In this document: positions 35,346-47,748 of the stretch, piece by piece
Layout: each line of letters begins with the position of its first letter
Numbering within the stretch: the first letter of the stretch is position 1
Assembly (NCBI RefSeq): GCF_010015445.1
Contig: NC_053123.1
Span: 6,322,434 to 6,386,433 of the forward strand
DNA: 64,000 nucleotides
From: Perca fluviatilis
Lineage: Eukaryota; Chordata; Actinopteri; Perciformes; Percidae
Reading direction: 5' to 3'
Program-made: the position numbers and the translations under genes
Notes under the pieces: model-generated
What the model was told of the DNA's origin: nothing
Seen by the model: the letters and a program-made list of their open reading frames with translations, nothing else
Database searches by the model: none

Positions 35346-36917
35346 GCAGACTCCTGCGTGGTTTATTTTTGCCCTGGAAAGCCTTAAATAAAACATAATA
35401 GTGTGGAGTTAACAGATGTAGGCAACCGTACAATCAATGATTTAGATGCAACATTTTAGCACTCAGATCTAGGGACCATCACGGAGGAGAGGTTTACACG
35501 TGTGTGTGTGTGTGTGTGTGGTTATGTCTGTGTGATGTATTCCATTTGTAACTTTCATTAAATGTAGTGGGACTTTCCCATTAGCAAATTATACATTTAG
35601 TAATGACTATTTTGACAGACAATAAACAAAACACATTCAGTGTGGACTCAAGCTGTCTGAGGGCACCAGCTGCAGGTGCTGGGGTACCAAGTTTGTGATG
35701 CATTTCGAGCGATACAGTTTCAAACTCTGGTTAGGCTTAAAATTGTTCTATTATGTGACTCAAACTTAAAGTATAACTTATAACCAACTGATCTTCTAGC
35801 ATGTAGGCCACCCATTAGTGCACATAGGGCCACCATAGAGGGCACATTGTCTATCTACCAGAGGGGCAACCATGAAGACACACTGCGATCACTCTGCATT
35901 GAAAACCTTTATGCATGTGCAAAAACCAACACACAAAATGGATACAAGTTTGACAGAGTAGGGTTATATACACAGTAAAATGAAAAAGAAAATTGCAAGA
36001 AGTCTAGTTTTGCACAAAATTGAAACATGACAGTATAAAAATGGGGCTTCAAGGAGTACCTGACGCTGGCCAGTTTAACTGTAAATATGTAACAATGGCA
36101 TAACGAAACATGTTGGCAAAATAAAAAAATAAATATCGCTAATAAATCTTGTAGATTAAAAGTCACCACATGCAAATTTTGAATACTACACGTATGCATT
36201 AAAGCATTTAATGTATTCATAAAAGAGGTGTATTAGATATGTAATTAAGTGTGTGTTTGTGTGTGCGTGCGCGCTCATACCTGCATGCTTGTGTTTCATT
36301 TGCAAAAACTGATGAATTTACTCCTCCATCTAAGGGAGATAATGACAATTTGCTACATGCGCATTCGTACATTTGCTTATGTGTGTCTGCTGACTGTTAA
36401 AGGGAATACATATCTGTGAGTAGGTGTCTAAATGTGTGTTTTGGCTGGCTGTATGAATACTGTAAATGAATGTGAATGTGTGGATTGGAAGCTTAAATCT
36501 CTCTCTCTCTCTCAGTGGGCGTGTTCACCCCACGAGAAGGCAACCACATTCACAGAACACATGGAATTGGAAATCCCATTAAAAATGGTCCAGCCGATAA
36601 AAGAGATGATGAGTGCATAGCGCTCCAAGTGATTCACAATTTCACAGCTCAACATTTCCATCCTTTCAGGGCGAGGATGGGGTGCAGTTGGAAAGTGAAG
36701 AGAACTGCAAATGCAACACAACAAATCCTATTTAGTTTGAAAACAAACTGTGTGCTGAAACTCTGCAGAAATACATAAATTACTGCCAAGATTCACCCTC
36801 CTACCTCCTGGCTGCTGTTTCAGGTCCATGATGTGCATTCATCGCTGTTCCTTAAGAAACTGTCCCAACCACAGGATCATACCCAGGACTTAACACTGTA
36901 GCGATACAATGCTTTCT
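34510..36917. other. No gene recognised; two TG microsatellites
   Basis: Unique sequence apart from (TG)n at 35310-35341 and 35499-35521. Open frames, including one on the minus strand near 35.0-35.3 kb, show no family resemblance. Confidence 0.4.
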
Positions 36918-37114
36918 TAATTTTTTTTTTTTTCAAGATTATTTTTTGGGCTTCTCCGCCTTTAATAGGCTAGGTGAGAAAGGGGAGAGAGAGGGGGAAG
37001 ACATGCAGGAAATCGTCACAGGTCAGACTCGAACCCTGGACATCTGGGTCGCAGCATAAACCTCCATGTATACGTGCGCCTGCTCTACCAACTGAGCCAA
37101 CCCGGCCACTCCAA
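36918..37114 (-). mobile_element. tRNA-derived SINE
   Basis: On the minus strand: GGCTCAGTTGGTAGAGCAGG (A box) and GGGTTCGAGTCTGACC (B box), followed by a non-tRNA body and an A-rich tail (T-run at 36918-36934 on plus). Flanks acaatgctttct and acattgcttttt are probable TSDs. The spacing between boxes is longer than in a tRNA. Confidence 0.8.
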
Positions 37115-37199
37115 ACATTGCTTTTTGCTGTGGTGTGGGCTTCGCATTTGCTCGGCATATCCATCTGGGAACTTTCCGTTGGAGAACTTTTGGGAAGGG

Positions 37200-37614
37200 G
37201 TGAAAATACTGGTTAGCTGATTCGATAAACCATCTGTCTATCACCACCTATGTTGGCGATAGACGGGCCAAATCAACCAATCAGATCAAACTGTTGCCGA
37301 AACCAGTCGGGAGAAGAGCAAAAACATATTTTCCTCCGAGAAAAGCGTCCAGTGCCGTTTTTTGCTCTTCTTTCAATGAAGGAATACTTTCTAATTACGA
37401 TAAAACTTGCGCGATAGCTACGCTCATCTCATCCGTGGAAGCAGCCATGATGTTTAGACACTTCTTGTTGCGTCACACCTAAACCCGCCTCAAAACCAAC
37501 GCTGATTGGTCGGTCGTTTGGCGAACGGCTCCACATTTTCTCTATCTCATGATGCCAAACTGAACTGCGAGTGGAAAACTGGAGCTCGTGAGATCAGGAC
37601 GGTCTCACGAGGCT
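37200..37614 (-). mobile_element. Repeat carrying the 5' end of a RecQ-like helicase gene
   Basis: On the minus strand it begins CTAGCCTCGTGAGACCGTCC, passes a 5' flank with GACCAATCAGCGTTGG, then enters the helicase-like frame at 37448 and ends shortly after it. It resembles a multicopy fish repeat. No TSD was assigned. Confidence 0.55.
37281..37448 (-). pseudogene. RecQ-family DNA helicase N-terminal fragment
   Basis: From ATG the frame reads MAASTDEMSVAIAQVLS, stop, LESIPSLKEEQKTALDAF, LGGKYVFALLPTGFGNSLI, stop. LKEEQxxAxxAxLxGKxVFxLLPTGxGKS is the start of the RecQ helicase core (motif 0 glutamine and Walker A). The Walker A lysine is replaced by Asn (GFGNS), and two in-frame stops are present. 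RecQ enzymes unwind DNA 3' to 5' using ATP; this copy is inactive and has only motif 0 and I. It seems to be a transposon-borne or amplified helicase gene remnant and not a host locus. Confidence 0.7.
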
Positions 37615-38194
37615 AGCAGAACTCCACTACATGCTGAACATCACACTCACGTTGGACATAGCCTTCTTAAGTTGTTATGGCTAACGATATTGATTAGTGC
37701 AGCTTTCACGTTCAGTATCTACAACACTAGGGTAAGTGTTCGTGGGTGAAAAGTCTGTCTTCAACTATTTCACAATCTATAAAAATGTTCATTCTCATAT
37801 GTGAGGGAGGTGGGGAGGAGTGATGTCAGTGTGTGAAAAGAGATAGTTTAGCATCACCAAAGGGGGGTGATGCCAAAGCACACAGAAAATTGATCGCAGT
37901 TCAATACCTCTTTTCTACTGCATTATATTGTTTCAGAAATGCCATGTATTCAGAATACAAACACATTTGAAACATGAATTAGATATTAATGTGCATTCAA
38001 GTAAAACAATGTGGCTTTTTTTGGGTATCATCTGCATTGTAATCCATTGTGGTAAATTGCATGTGTCAAATGAATGGAAGAAGAATGCCACGACCCAAAA
38101 TGCGTTAGACTAGGGTTAGAAAATGAGTGTAGAGATGAGGAGAGAGAGAAGATGTTGAAGGTTTATTAAAAAAAAAAACAAAGCTGTGTTTGAA

Positions 38195-39660
38195 ACAGTT
38201 CCCGCATTCACTCACTCACTATTCCCTATGTAGTGTTTATTAAATAGTGAACTATATAGGGAACGACCAACGAGATTTCGGACACTACACTGAAAACACT
38301 GTTGCGTCAGTAGATGTCGTCCCTGAAACAAATGGAGCACTCAGGAGGATTTTTAAAGGTTGTGTATATATGTTGCATGTTACATTTCTGCTGTTTAGAA
38401 ATGAAAGGCCGCTCCATTTTTCCTTTCAGTTTCCGCGGGTACTTCTGCTTCTTCTTCTTCTCCTCCGGGAAAACACAGCCGCGTTGCATTATATGGGAGT
38501 GAAATGTAGCGTGCATTGTGTCAGAGACGGTATAGAACCGAGACGCCCCAACTCTAGCGACTAGCGGCAGGTCCAAGTGGATTGATTCCCTTGGGAGAAG
38601 TGAACGTGAACACAGATTATGAGCGATCCTTTCGCCCCCATAGTCACCAAAGTAGATATTGGACCCATTTCTCACTAGGCACATACCTCCAAAACATTTT
38701 GACACTAAAATTACATTTTTGAGACGCACGCATCAGCAGAACATTAACTTTTTTTGAGACATATTTCTGTCTCAGGACCAAACTTGCGAGATCTGGCAAC
38801 ACAGAGAAGCTAACGCCCTAAAACTAATCTCCATGATGCTAAATATGTCTTTTAGCTCTGTAAATATTTAACATTAGCGAAAGAACATATTCATAAATTG
38901 TACAAATATCACTTTTCATCCATCCATAAGACGTTCACTACGCGTTCAAACGAAGCCACGCCCCTTTAGGAGACAGGAAGTGTGTACCGTTGGCGCTGCT
39001 TGAAATGCGCTATCTTTAGTATAAGGGATCTTTGATCATATGTACACTCAAATTAGCTGTGCATTGTAGGTATTTTATAGTGGATTATATAGTCAGTCCT
39101 TCCAGAAAAATGCGGTGTTTTTTTGTGATTGTTGCGGGCAAAAACCCTTGATTATGCGGCACGTTTTCTTAAAAAATGCGATGGAATATGCGGGATATTT
39201 ATGCAATTTTATGCGATGAAATTGCGGGAACTTGCAAAAACTGCGGTTTGATGAAAAAGAGAAATAAAAGTGATTCCCCCAACACCCTGCTTTTCGATGA
39301 TGTTCACGTCGCGTAATTACGTCACTTCATGATGTTCCCATGGCAACAGGGGAAAATGGCTGCTCTTGTGTGAAGTAAACGCAACATTTTTCAACTATCT
39401 GCTAAGTTATATGTGACTTTTTTGCAATGAAAATGTGGGGATTATGAAATCATGCAAGCCCCGCATAATTTGCGCCGAAATCGGCAATTTATGCGGCGAA
39501 AGTGCGCCGTATTTGAAAAAATGCGGCCCCCCGCTTTGGCGATTATGCATTGAATTATGCAATCGCATAATCGCATTTTTCTGGAGGGACTGTATGGTGA
39601 ATGAAATTAACCGCGGAGAATTCAACTATATAGTGCACTATTTCCGTGATAGGGAACGGT
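38195..39660. mobile_element. 1.47-kb element with ACAGTTCCC ends and 6-bp TSD
   Basis: Starts ACAGTTCCCGCATTCACTCA and ends GATAGGGAACGGT. Flanking tttgaa occurs at 38189-38194 and 39661-39666. CACTAT(ATAGGGAAC) blocks lie in both ends. A long minus-strand open frame (38307-38729) is not recognisable as protein. A hAT is nested at 39094-39592. Confidence 0.6.
39094..39592. mobile_element. 499-bp hAT-like element
   Basis: Ends CAGTCCTTCCAGAAAAATGC and GCATTTTTCTGGAGGGACTG are near-perfect inverted repeats; many ATGCGAT / ATTATGC motifs inside. The flanks do not give a clean 8-bp TSD. Part of it (39312-39508) recurs inverted at 34098-34295. Confidence 0.7.
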
Positions 39661-40110
39661 TTTGAACTAAGCTAAAGAAAGCACAGAGATTAAATACACA
39701 AGGTAACGAGGGACAGGTGACATGAGGGCTGATGAACAGGTGAAACACATCAGGGCGGGGCAGACAATCCCAGAGACGGGAAACCACACAAGGCAGGAAG
39801 TCAAACGAGACATGACACAGGAGCAGAAGCAGAGAGACTACAAAATAAAACAGGAAACGTACAAAACCCAGGAATACAACAGGGGTAACACAACAACGAC
39901 TGATAACAACAAGACAGGCTGACAAGGGAAGACATACAGGGCAGGGCTAAAGAGACACAAGAGGTACACACAAACACAGAAAACCCACACAATGAATGAA
40001 ACAGGAAAGCCCAAATATACAACTGTACAACTGTCACATATACTTAAATAAAGTACATAAACAACAGGAAGTCTGAAAGCCTCTGGCCGCAGAACAGGAC
40101 CGTGACAAAG

Positions 40111-43100
40111 AAACAGAGAGAAGTGTCATGAAATGTAAAAAATAAAAAATAAAAATGTACATGAACAACCAAATATTTCTTTTCAGTAAAGAAAAAAGAA
40201 GAAAGAAGAAGAAAAATAAAATTCAGGCAGGTTGAGGCCACTACTGGGACTGCTTGCTGTGTTGGCTTTCCACATCGACAGACAATCAGACAAACAAACA
40301 GTTACGCATGAAACAGCTTGGGAGCTTTTCATTAGATAGACATGTTGGTGAAAAAGGAGAACCAGCTTGATGCTTTACTTTAACAGCACTTGAGTAATAT
40401 CTCAAAACGCACCACTTCCTTGGTTTTCACATCCCCACGCAAACATGTCAGTGAAACAAGGCTGCAGTTAGGAATCTATCTTAGAAAAAGGTTTGTGTTC
40501 CTGTTTCTCAGTTATGCAAGTTTTTCTTCTTTTTGAGCGCTGTAAGAAAAATGAATTTGTCCAGAGCCAAATCAGGAAGTAATAGCCAAGGTGAAGCATG
40601 CTGTATTGATAAGGGTGTCATGGTGAGAGTGGTCTTTAAAGGCTGAATTATGGCTCATCGGTGAGAAGTGAAATTGTTTTCCAACACATTATTTGGAGTC
40701 TCTCACTGGCACTGCACAGTGGCAGTGGCAGTGCCAGTGCGCATGCTGCTGCAGGCCAATAGGAATTCATTACTTAGCTGAACCTATTGATTTTCCTCCA
40801 GCCTAGAAAGATGCGCCCAGAGAAAATATGAACAGCTTTCAGGATAAAGAGGGAACTTGAAGGACATTTTCATCATGACAATACTGTGCTCAGACACACA
40901 AATAAAGTTTGCTCTCTCAAACACTGCCGGCTTTGGTCTTTCTTATTTCAAAGAAGCTGAAAGCAAACGTTGAGTGTTTTCATAACAAATGAAAAAGATT
41001 TCTTTGAAATCAAAAAGCTCATGAATCACGTGCAATTCTGCTATTTAAGAATCTAGCCACATGCAGCCATGACTGTCAAAAAACAAAAACAAAATATATT
41101 ACAGCTTAATCAATCAAAATCCCTTACAGAATGCCGATGAGCCATATCATCAGTCACATCGCATCGAGGTCTTATATTTGCGCGTGGTCTCTAACTAGGT
41201 GAGAGGCAATGTGGTCCACATTTGCACGCATTAACGCTATCATGAGCAAGATTTTACAGCAGGGTGCCGGCAGATTGGCTCATTAGGAGTAATCACACCA
41301 TATAAGACTTCATCAAAAAGAAATTTGCACTAGACCATTAAGATTACCTCAGGGGGGGGAAGTGCATAAAAACACAAAGTGGATTTTGAATAAACACTGT
41401 TTACGGTCGGATCTGTTCGTCGTGCTTGCTGCCATTAGACATGCCTGATAGAAAATTAAAATCAGCATAATAAAGTCACATTATATTTCCAACCTGTCAC
41501 CCAGTTTATGAAGTGTGATGAAGCAGCCAAAATGTTTATTAGGTGCATATTAATTCAGGTCAATGAGCATGGGATATGTGTGTGTGTGAGCAGTGATTCA
41601 TTTACTACTTACGACACATTTAAAGCACTGTCAGCAAAGAGAGGGATAAAACAGTTGGACCCATGATATTTCCTTTGCCAAATGTTGTTGAAAGATAAGC
41701 GCTTTGAAACATTGGCGAAGAATAAGTATACAGTGACAACTTCATGACGGCTCATCAGGCCGTTGGAAAGCCAACAGCCAAGCTGTTCATTGTGTGCAGA
41801 AATGGCCTGCAGCAATATCACACTGGCCAGCAGAAACTCCTTTTCGGAGGGGGGGGGGAATTAAATGACAATGGCGTGGGTGAAGAATGCATCTATAGAT
41901 ATTTTTCAACATATTCCTTCACCGGGGGGGTTGTTTACCCTATGGCTATGCCAGCCGCACATGGAAAAATGGTAAAAAAAAAACAACTAGAACAAGCCAC
42001 CGATCACAGCTGTCACTCATACTTTCAGAGTCCTGCTGGATGTGGCCCTCTGCTTACCCCCCTCGTTTACCCTGACTCTTTTAATGCATTTGGATTTTTT
42101 TTTTTTTTAAAGGTAAAGGCTGAGGCTAGCCGGGTGCCCAAAGGGAAATGATCGATACCTGCCAGTGTGGTAAGCTGCTAAGTGGAGCCTCTCTGGCAGC
42201 TATGGAGGTATATCACCATGGCTACCTAATTTCCCAGCCCCACTTAAGGGACCAACAAGGGCAATTTTCTGCTCTATCAACACTTCCTACTTTTTCTCCC
42301 CGATGTGCTGAAACCACATCCTGTGGCCTGGGTGTCACAGAGCGTGTTAGCTGCAAAAAAAGACGGACAGAAAAAAGAGCCTGAGAAAGACTGAAAGAGG
42401 CAGAAGAAGATGAAAGAGAGGACAAACCAAATGTGCAAAATGAAAACAAAGCTGCTAATGTCCAAAAGAATGTGCAAGAATGTAGATCAAGGCTTTAATG
42501 AATCTTGGCAATCCACCAGCCATGCATGCCCACGGTGTTATGACCCACTAACGCAACAAAAGAGTGGTAATTTGTCGGTTTCCTTCTCTCCAAAGCCAAA
42601 TGGTCCTGTGCAGGTCCAGTTGGGGCCGACATGGGTTGAGTGAATGAAGCATTCAGGGTTTTAGCGTGGGCCAGCCATCAGCCCCTCTCCAAGCCTCAAG
42701 TGAAAAACACAGTGCTTATTATCAGTGTGCATGGCTGGAAATGATACACAGTGCAAGCATTCTCCGCAAGGCCACAGTGGCGAGCTACTCATTAGGAGTT
42801 CTACGCCGGGACTTGCCGGACTAATGTGATTCAGAATGCACATTGCATAATTCTTTTGTCATCACACTGCTGGATTCAATCTGAGACTGCTCTTCTGCTC
42901 TATCAAATAAGACATGTGAATTTCTGTTGAATTATTTTGCAATTAAATTTGGGAAGAATATCATGTTTAAGGATTAGTGATCTGGATCAACGGAAGAACA
43001 TTTCAAGGATGAAGCCTGATGTCAGGCTTTGCCTCTCCACTTCCGCTCTCTGTGTGTGTAATGTGTGAATAGCAGTGCTGTCAGTTTTCACACAAAGCAA

Positions 43101-43114
43101 GCCGATTCACTTTT
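40111..43114. other. No gene recognised
   Basis: Unique sequence. A small 12-bp-arm hairpin lies at 40704-40739. No exon model could be supported. Confidence 0.35.
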
Positions 43115-44195
43115 CTATGTTGATAAGAGCATTAAAATGAGAAAAAATTATGTGACAAAAAGAAATCAAGGGACATTTAGAATAGATAAAAATGTGCGAT
43201 TATTTGTGATCAGAGATGGCAAAAGTACTCACTTCCCGTACTTAAGTAGAAGTACAGATACTTGTGTTAAAAAATACTCTGGTAAAAGTAGAAGTACTGA
43301 TTTAATTTCTTTACTTAAGTAAAAGTAACAAAGTACAGGCTTTGAAATGTACTTAAAGTATAAAAGTAAAAGTAGCCTGCGATGACAACCACTTTTTATG
43401 CAAAGCTACCTGGACCACACACGTTACTAGAGTGCAAGATGAGAAACTTCAGTGGACATAAAAACCAGGCTCTTTATATGCCATCGTCTACATTTTAAAT
43501 GGATGTCTGCCAAACATCACATATATGATTATTGTTACAGAGACTGGAACTCCAACTTAATAAGATTCTGACTGAGTAGCAAGATATGAATTCAATTGTG
43601 ATTCTGTGAGAATTCACAGATCAAGTTTCTCTTTTTTTATTCGTCCCCTTAACATGTAAAGGAATCTACATGTGTGTGTGTGTGCTCAAATATAAAAAGA
43701 AAATAAAGGATACAATATGAATTACTAAACATTAATTAAGAAGTTCCCCATACTTTTAGAGTTACGCAGCACATTGGTCAGGAGTCATACTTGATGCCTC
43801 CTAGCCTATCTCAAACATCTCTCTCAGATAAGGCCAGGGATGATTGGGAATGTCTTGCTGCTTGTCTGCCTAATCTCTGGGATCTCTGTTTTCTTCATTT
43901 TCAATAATGTCGCCGTCCATACTACTATGTGCTAACGTTACCACCATCAAGCTGCAATTATTTGCCGCAAAATGAATGCAGAATGCGGCCGAATCTGTCG
44001 AGTCGTCTTGTAGTGGTGCGTTACGTGCATACAACGTAGTATCCAATTAGATTGAATTCGGTAGCCTATTGATGACACGAAAAATAACGGTAACTCCAGT
44101 GAAATTATTTGAAACGTGTTAGTGAGGACTAGATTAGGACCGTATTTAAAGCTGATGCTGGTTTCCAACTACGCATATATTGTTGACATATAACA

Positions 44196-44605
44196 GAAAA
44201 AGACTTAATATTAAGGTCTGAATGGAACCCATTTAGGCTACCTATGCACATTAATACATAGAGGCAGGAAGAAGTGCTTTAAACCAGCATTTATTAATTA
44301 GCCTATTATTGCAGAGATGGGGTTTGGGGCTGGGTCCGTGGGACTGTTTCTGGGGGTTACATTTTTTATTCGACCTACCTTTTGTCTTCTGCATTCTCCT
44401 TACCCTTGTTCTTCCCTCAGACTCATCCCCCAGAAACAGTCCCACTGACTCAGCCCCAAACCCCATCTCTGTAATAATAATAATACTGGTTTAATACACT
44501 CAATAATCAATACTGGTTTAAAGCACTTCTTCCTGCCTCTATGTATTAATTCTCATGGGTAGCCTAAATGGGTTCCATTCAGACCTTTACATTAAGTCTT
44601 TTTAC
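44196..44605. repeat. 410-bp imperfect palindrome
   Basis: The left arm has GGTCTGAATGGAACCCATTT, GAGGCAGGAAGAAGTGCTTT and CAGAGATGGGGTTTGGGGCT. The right arm carries the reverse complements in mirror order (AGCCCCAAACCCCATCTCTG, AAAGCACTTCTTCCTGCCTC, AAATGGGTTCCATTCAGACC). The loop is about 80 bp around 44346-44427. Confidence 0.85.
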
Positions 44606-44839
44606 TTTTACATTTTCACCTGGCTATACCCAATGTTTAGATCTGTTGTGCTATTTATGCAAATTACCACATACGTAATTATATTATGATCCGTTTATCC
44701 GTTTATTATGAATGCTATAACGCAGCTAATATTACGGAACGTTATACCTCTTACATGGGAAACTACTCGTACATATTAGCTTTCATTTAACGTTGCTAGT
44801 AAACCTAAAAAGGTGCAGTTACCATCCATACTAAATACA

Positions 44840-45140
44840 GGCTCAGTGACCACCAACCGGGTCAGACAGACAGGTCAGAGAGAGACAGGCTCAGTGACCA
44901 CCAACTGGGTCAGACAGAGATGCACTTCCTCCTCCACTGGGAAAAAGTATCTTCACTAAGAGATTTACACCTTGGAAAAATAGCCCAAAACATAAAACTT
45001 CCCAAAGTTAACACCAGAAGAGAAGCTGATAGTTCTCCTAGGAGAGGGACAGCAGCTCTACTGACAGCTAAACATGGATCTGCCTGCCACAGCCTGAGGG
45101 ACTCACAACCACTTAGGATCCCAAAATTACAGATTGGTTT
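44840..45140 (+). pseudogene. Possible LINE ORF C-terminal fragment
   Basis: The open frame reads MHFLLHWEKVSSLRDLHLGK, IAQNIKLPKVN and later SACHSLRDSQ, resembling the end region of fish LINE-encoded proteins that I recall. A 35-bp block (CAGGCTCAGTGACCACCAAC...) is duplicated just upstream. No catalytic motif present. Confidence 0.3.
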
Positions 45141-45232
45141 AGTATTTTATAGTAATTATAGTAGAATAGTATATATGTGACACCCACATATTTAATATAT
45201 GACATGTAGCTAGGCTATGGATTTCTGTAAAC

Positions 45233-45236
<4 letters not shown>

Positions 45237-45270
<34 letters not shown>
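45237..45270. repeat. (GA)n microsatellite
   Basis: GA dinucleotide run inside the 2.7-kb hAT. Confidence 0.95.
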
Positions 45271-46035
45271 TTGATTGATTACCTCCGCTGTCTGAAAACT
45301 CCTGTTTTCTGAACGATAGTTGACACATCAACGTACTATGTGAAGACATTTCATCATCTGCTGTCTTAGTGTGTAATCCCCTGTGTCTTCTTGCTGATAA
45401 CAACTGTTTTCGTCTTCTTTGAGGTGATTTTCGACCGTTTTCGACGCACTTCCTTGACATTCTGAACTACCGCGGAAATGTCAGAGCGCGTCACGTGACC
45501 ATTCTAAGCGAATCACGTTGTCAGAAATTGGCATCAGCCAATGAGATTGCGCTTTTAGAATCAAATAATCCCCCTTTGACTTTCAAGATTGGTTGCTGAT
45601 GAAAAGGAAATGACCATATTTGGTATATGAGATGACAGGGGGCAGACAGCGATCACCGGGAAAAGTGTGGGTGTTAAAACCACATCCCCACGGGTGCGAC
45701 GCCCCTGGTCAGCGCTATTCTCCGACATTACGACCTGTTGTACAAAACTAAAGTAACGAGCCAATTTTTAAAATGTAAGGAGTAGAAAGTACCGATATTT
45801 GTGTTAAAATGTAAGGAGTAAAAGTAAAAAGTCGCCACAAAAAAAGTAGTAAAGTAAAGTAGAAATATCCGAAAAATCTACTTACAGTAACGAAGTATTT
45901 GTACTTCGTTACTTCCCATCTCTGGTTGTGATTAATTGCGAGTTAACTATGACATTAATGCGATTAATCGCGATTAAATATTTTTATAAGCTTATAAGTT
46001 TAAAAGCACTAGTGAATAGTTGTCGTTTCTGTTGC

Positions 46036-46225
46036 GGTTTTTTTTGGGGGTTCCTTTCCCGAGACTATTTTGCAGAGCCACCGTCAAGACAATTGTGATT
46101 GGTTTAAAGAAATGCAAACAACCCGGAATGTTTTCTTTTTTTTCTATCCTGGAATGAATGTGTGGTGTAGCTAGACCTTACTCCACAGCGCTGTTTGACA
46201 CGTAGGTCTGGCAATGCGAGACTAA
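46036..46225 (+). repeat. Interspersed repeat family A, copy 2
   Basis: TTCCTTTCCCGAGACTATTT, GCAGAGCCACCGTCAAGACA, TTGGTTTAAAGAAATGCAAA and GGTCTGGCAATGCGAGACTA. 5' truncated; the middle GC-rich block is deleted. Confidence 0.7.
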
Positions 46226-46491
46226 AGGATAAGTGGCGATATTCTATATTTTTCGTATTATCTACAAATCTGATCAAACTCAAATTATCAATGAATTGAT
46301 CCCATTACATGCACTGTCTCTGTATCACCAGCCAGATATTTCTTCATCCACTGTGCCATAGATCTCCATTGTTGAGACGATCAATAAGACATGTCGATGT
46401 TCATGTTGATGCTCAAGCCACACTGTTGCACTGGGTGTTCCTTCATTACCATGAACACACACTGTACTTCATTTTGAGTCAACCTCACACA

Positions 46492-46650
46492 CAGGGGCAT
46501 CGGACTGGGGGGGGGGAAAGGGGACTGAGTACCCAGGGCCCTCATGTGAGGAGGGCCCAAAAAGATGCTAGAATGAATAGCTGTGGATAAGGGGAGGGGC
46601 CCATAGAAAATGCCTTTCTACCGGGCACAGAATTTTGTGCTACGCCCCTG
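46492..46650. mobile_element. 159-bp hAT-type MITE
   Basis: Ends CAGGGGCATCGGACTGG and GTGCTACGCCCCTG. Flanks ctcacaca (46484-46491) and ctcgcaca (46651-46658) match at 7 of 8, as in hAT insertions. Confidence 0.75.
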
Positions 46651-46975
46651 CTCGCACACTTAAAGTGATGGTTCGGAGTAATTTCACCCTAGGGTCCTTT
46701 GCACCATTACTTCGAGCCAAACACTCCCCCAGAAGTATTTTCAGCTGGGTCGAACATTGGGAGAGTTAGCGTAGAGTAGCCTATTCGTTATCAGCTGAAT
46801 AGCTTAGCGCAGGGGCTAATGGATCCGAAGTGTCTCTTAACATTACCCCACTAATAATGCCCGAAATGATACCAAACGTCTACAAGTAGTACAAATAGGT
46901 TATGCACTCATAAAACGATGGATTGTAAAGTTTGTAAGTACACCAGAAGTTTATGAACACTTGCCTGCTGGCTTC

Positions 46976-47279
46976 TAGTGATGGGTCGTTCGTGAATGAG
47001 TCGGCTCTAAGAGCCGGCTCTTGTAGATGAACGACGGGAGCTGGCTCGCATATCCGAAGAGCCGACTCTATTTTTTAAAATATAGCCTATGGAAATTAAA
47101 TCATTATGTAATAATGAAATAATGAGTGAATTTTATTTTATTTAAAATAATTGACTAATTCAAAGAACAAAAAAATAATTATATAGGCACACATTAGTTT
47201 CGACTGATCAGCCTCACATTCTGTTCCTGTCAATCATACACAAGGTGTCAACCAATTATACGGCATGAGGGAGGGGCCG

Positions 47280-47364
<85 letters not shown>

Positions 47365-47748
47365 AAAAACAGCTCTGAAAACAAAACAGAGAGAAAAAGA
47401 GGGACCAGTTTAATCCTTTCAGTTATTTATTTTTCTTTAATATGGGTTCTATTATGTTGTTCAGATTGTATTTGTTTTGAATGTTTCTATACATTAAAAA
47501 GTTGTAATTTAATGGCAAACGTTTAATAGTATTCTTTTTTCATAACAAATCAATGCATTTTTAAAGAAGTTGTGAGACACTGAGTATGATTTCATTTAAT
47601 AATTTAATTAGAATTGTTTTTCACACCTATCATAGTCAAAACAAATTATTTTTTAAAGAGCCGTTTGTGAGCCAAAAGAGCCGGCTCTTTTCAGTGAGCT
47701 GAGTCAAACGAGCCGGCTCATGAAAAAGAGCCGGAATGCCCATCACTA
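46976..47748. mobile_element. 773-bp hAT non-autonomous element with CA repeat
   Basis: Ends TAGTGATGGGTCGTTCGTGA and GAATGCCCATCACTA, with identical 8-bp TSDs ctggcttc (46968-46975 and 47749-47756). AGAGCCGGCTCTT palindromes lie near both ends. Inserted in the foldback element. Confidence 0.9.
47282..47360. repeat. (CA)n microsatellite, about 39 units
   Basis: Uninterrupted CA run inside the 773-bp hAT; likely length-polymorphic. Confidence 0.95.

Larger units (their letters stand above)
38069..40110. repeat. Old interspersed repeat split by a younger element
   Basis: 38069-38194 and 39661-40110 read continuously once the 38195-39660 insertion is removed. The right part (GGTGAAACACATCAGGGCGG, CAGGAAGTCAAACGAGACAT, CAGGACCGTGACA) resembles a retrotransposon-like or DNA-element relic common in fish. 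Low confidence in type. Confidence 0.35.
43211..45924. mobile_element. 2.7-kb hAT element
   Basis: Ends CAGAGATGGCAAAAGTACTC and GTTACTTCCCATCTCTG; flanks tttgtgat and gttgtgat match at 7 of 8 bases. Many AAGTA/TACTT motifs in both ends. The interior has a long palindrome (44196-44605), a LINE-like piece (44840-45140) and a short minus-strand exon-like frame (45283-45460), but no recognisable transposase. Confidence 0.8.
43115..46005 (+). mobile_element. 3' end of an old hAT, split by a younger hAT
   Basis: 43115-43210 (TGTTGATAAGAGCATTAAAA ... AAAATGTGCGATTA) continues at 45925-46005 (GATTAATTGCGAGTTAACTA ... GCGATTAATCGCGATTAAAT). It is the same family as 3267-5710. The terminal GACAGCCCTA is missing. 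Confidence 0.65.

Noticed and set aside
36918..37114. tRNA gene on the minus strand
   Set aside because: A and B boxes are present but spacing is wrong, no cloverleaf closes, and an A-rich tail and TSDs mark it as a SINE.
38307..38729. 140-codon minus-strand frame
   Set aside because: Inside a transposon body with a low-complexity Lys stretch from (CTT)n; no family resemblance.
44313..44471. Separate MITE with CAGAGATGGGG ends inside the palindrome
   Set aside because: Flanks give no convincing TSD and the symmetry continues outward, so it is better described as the palindrome's core.
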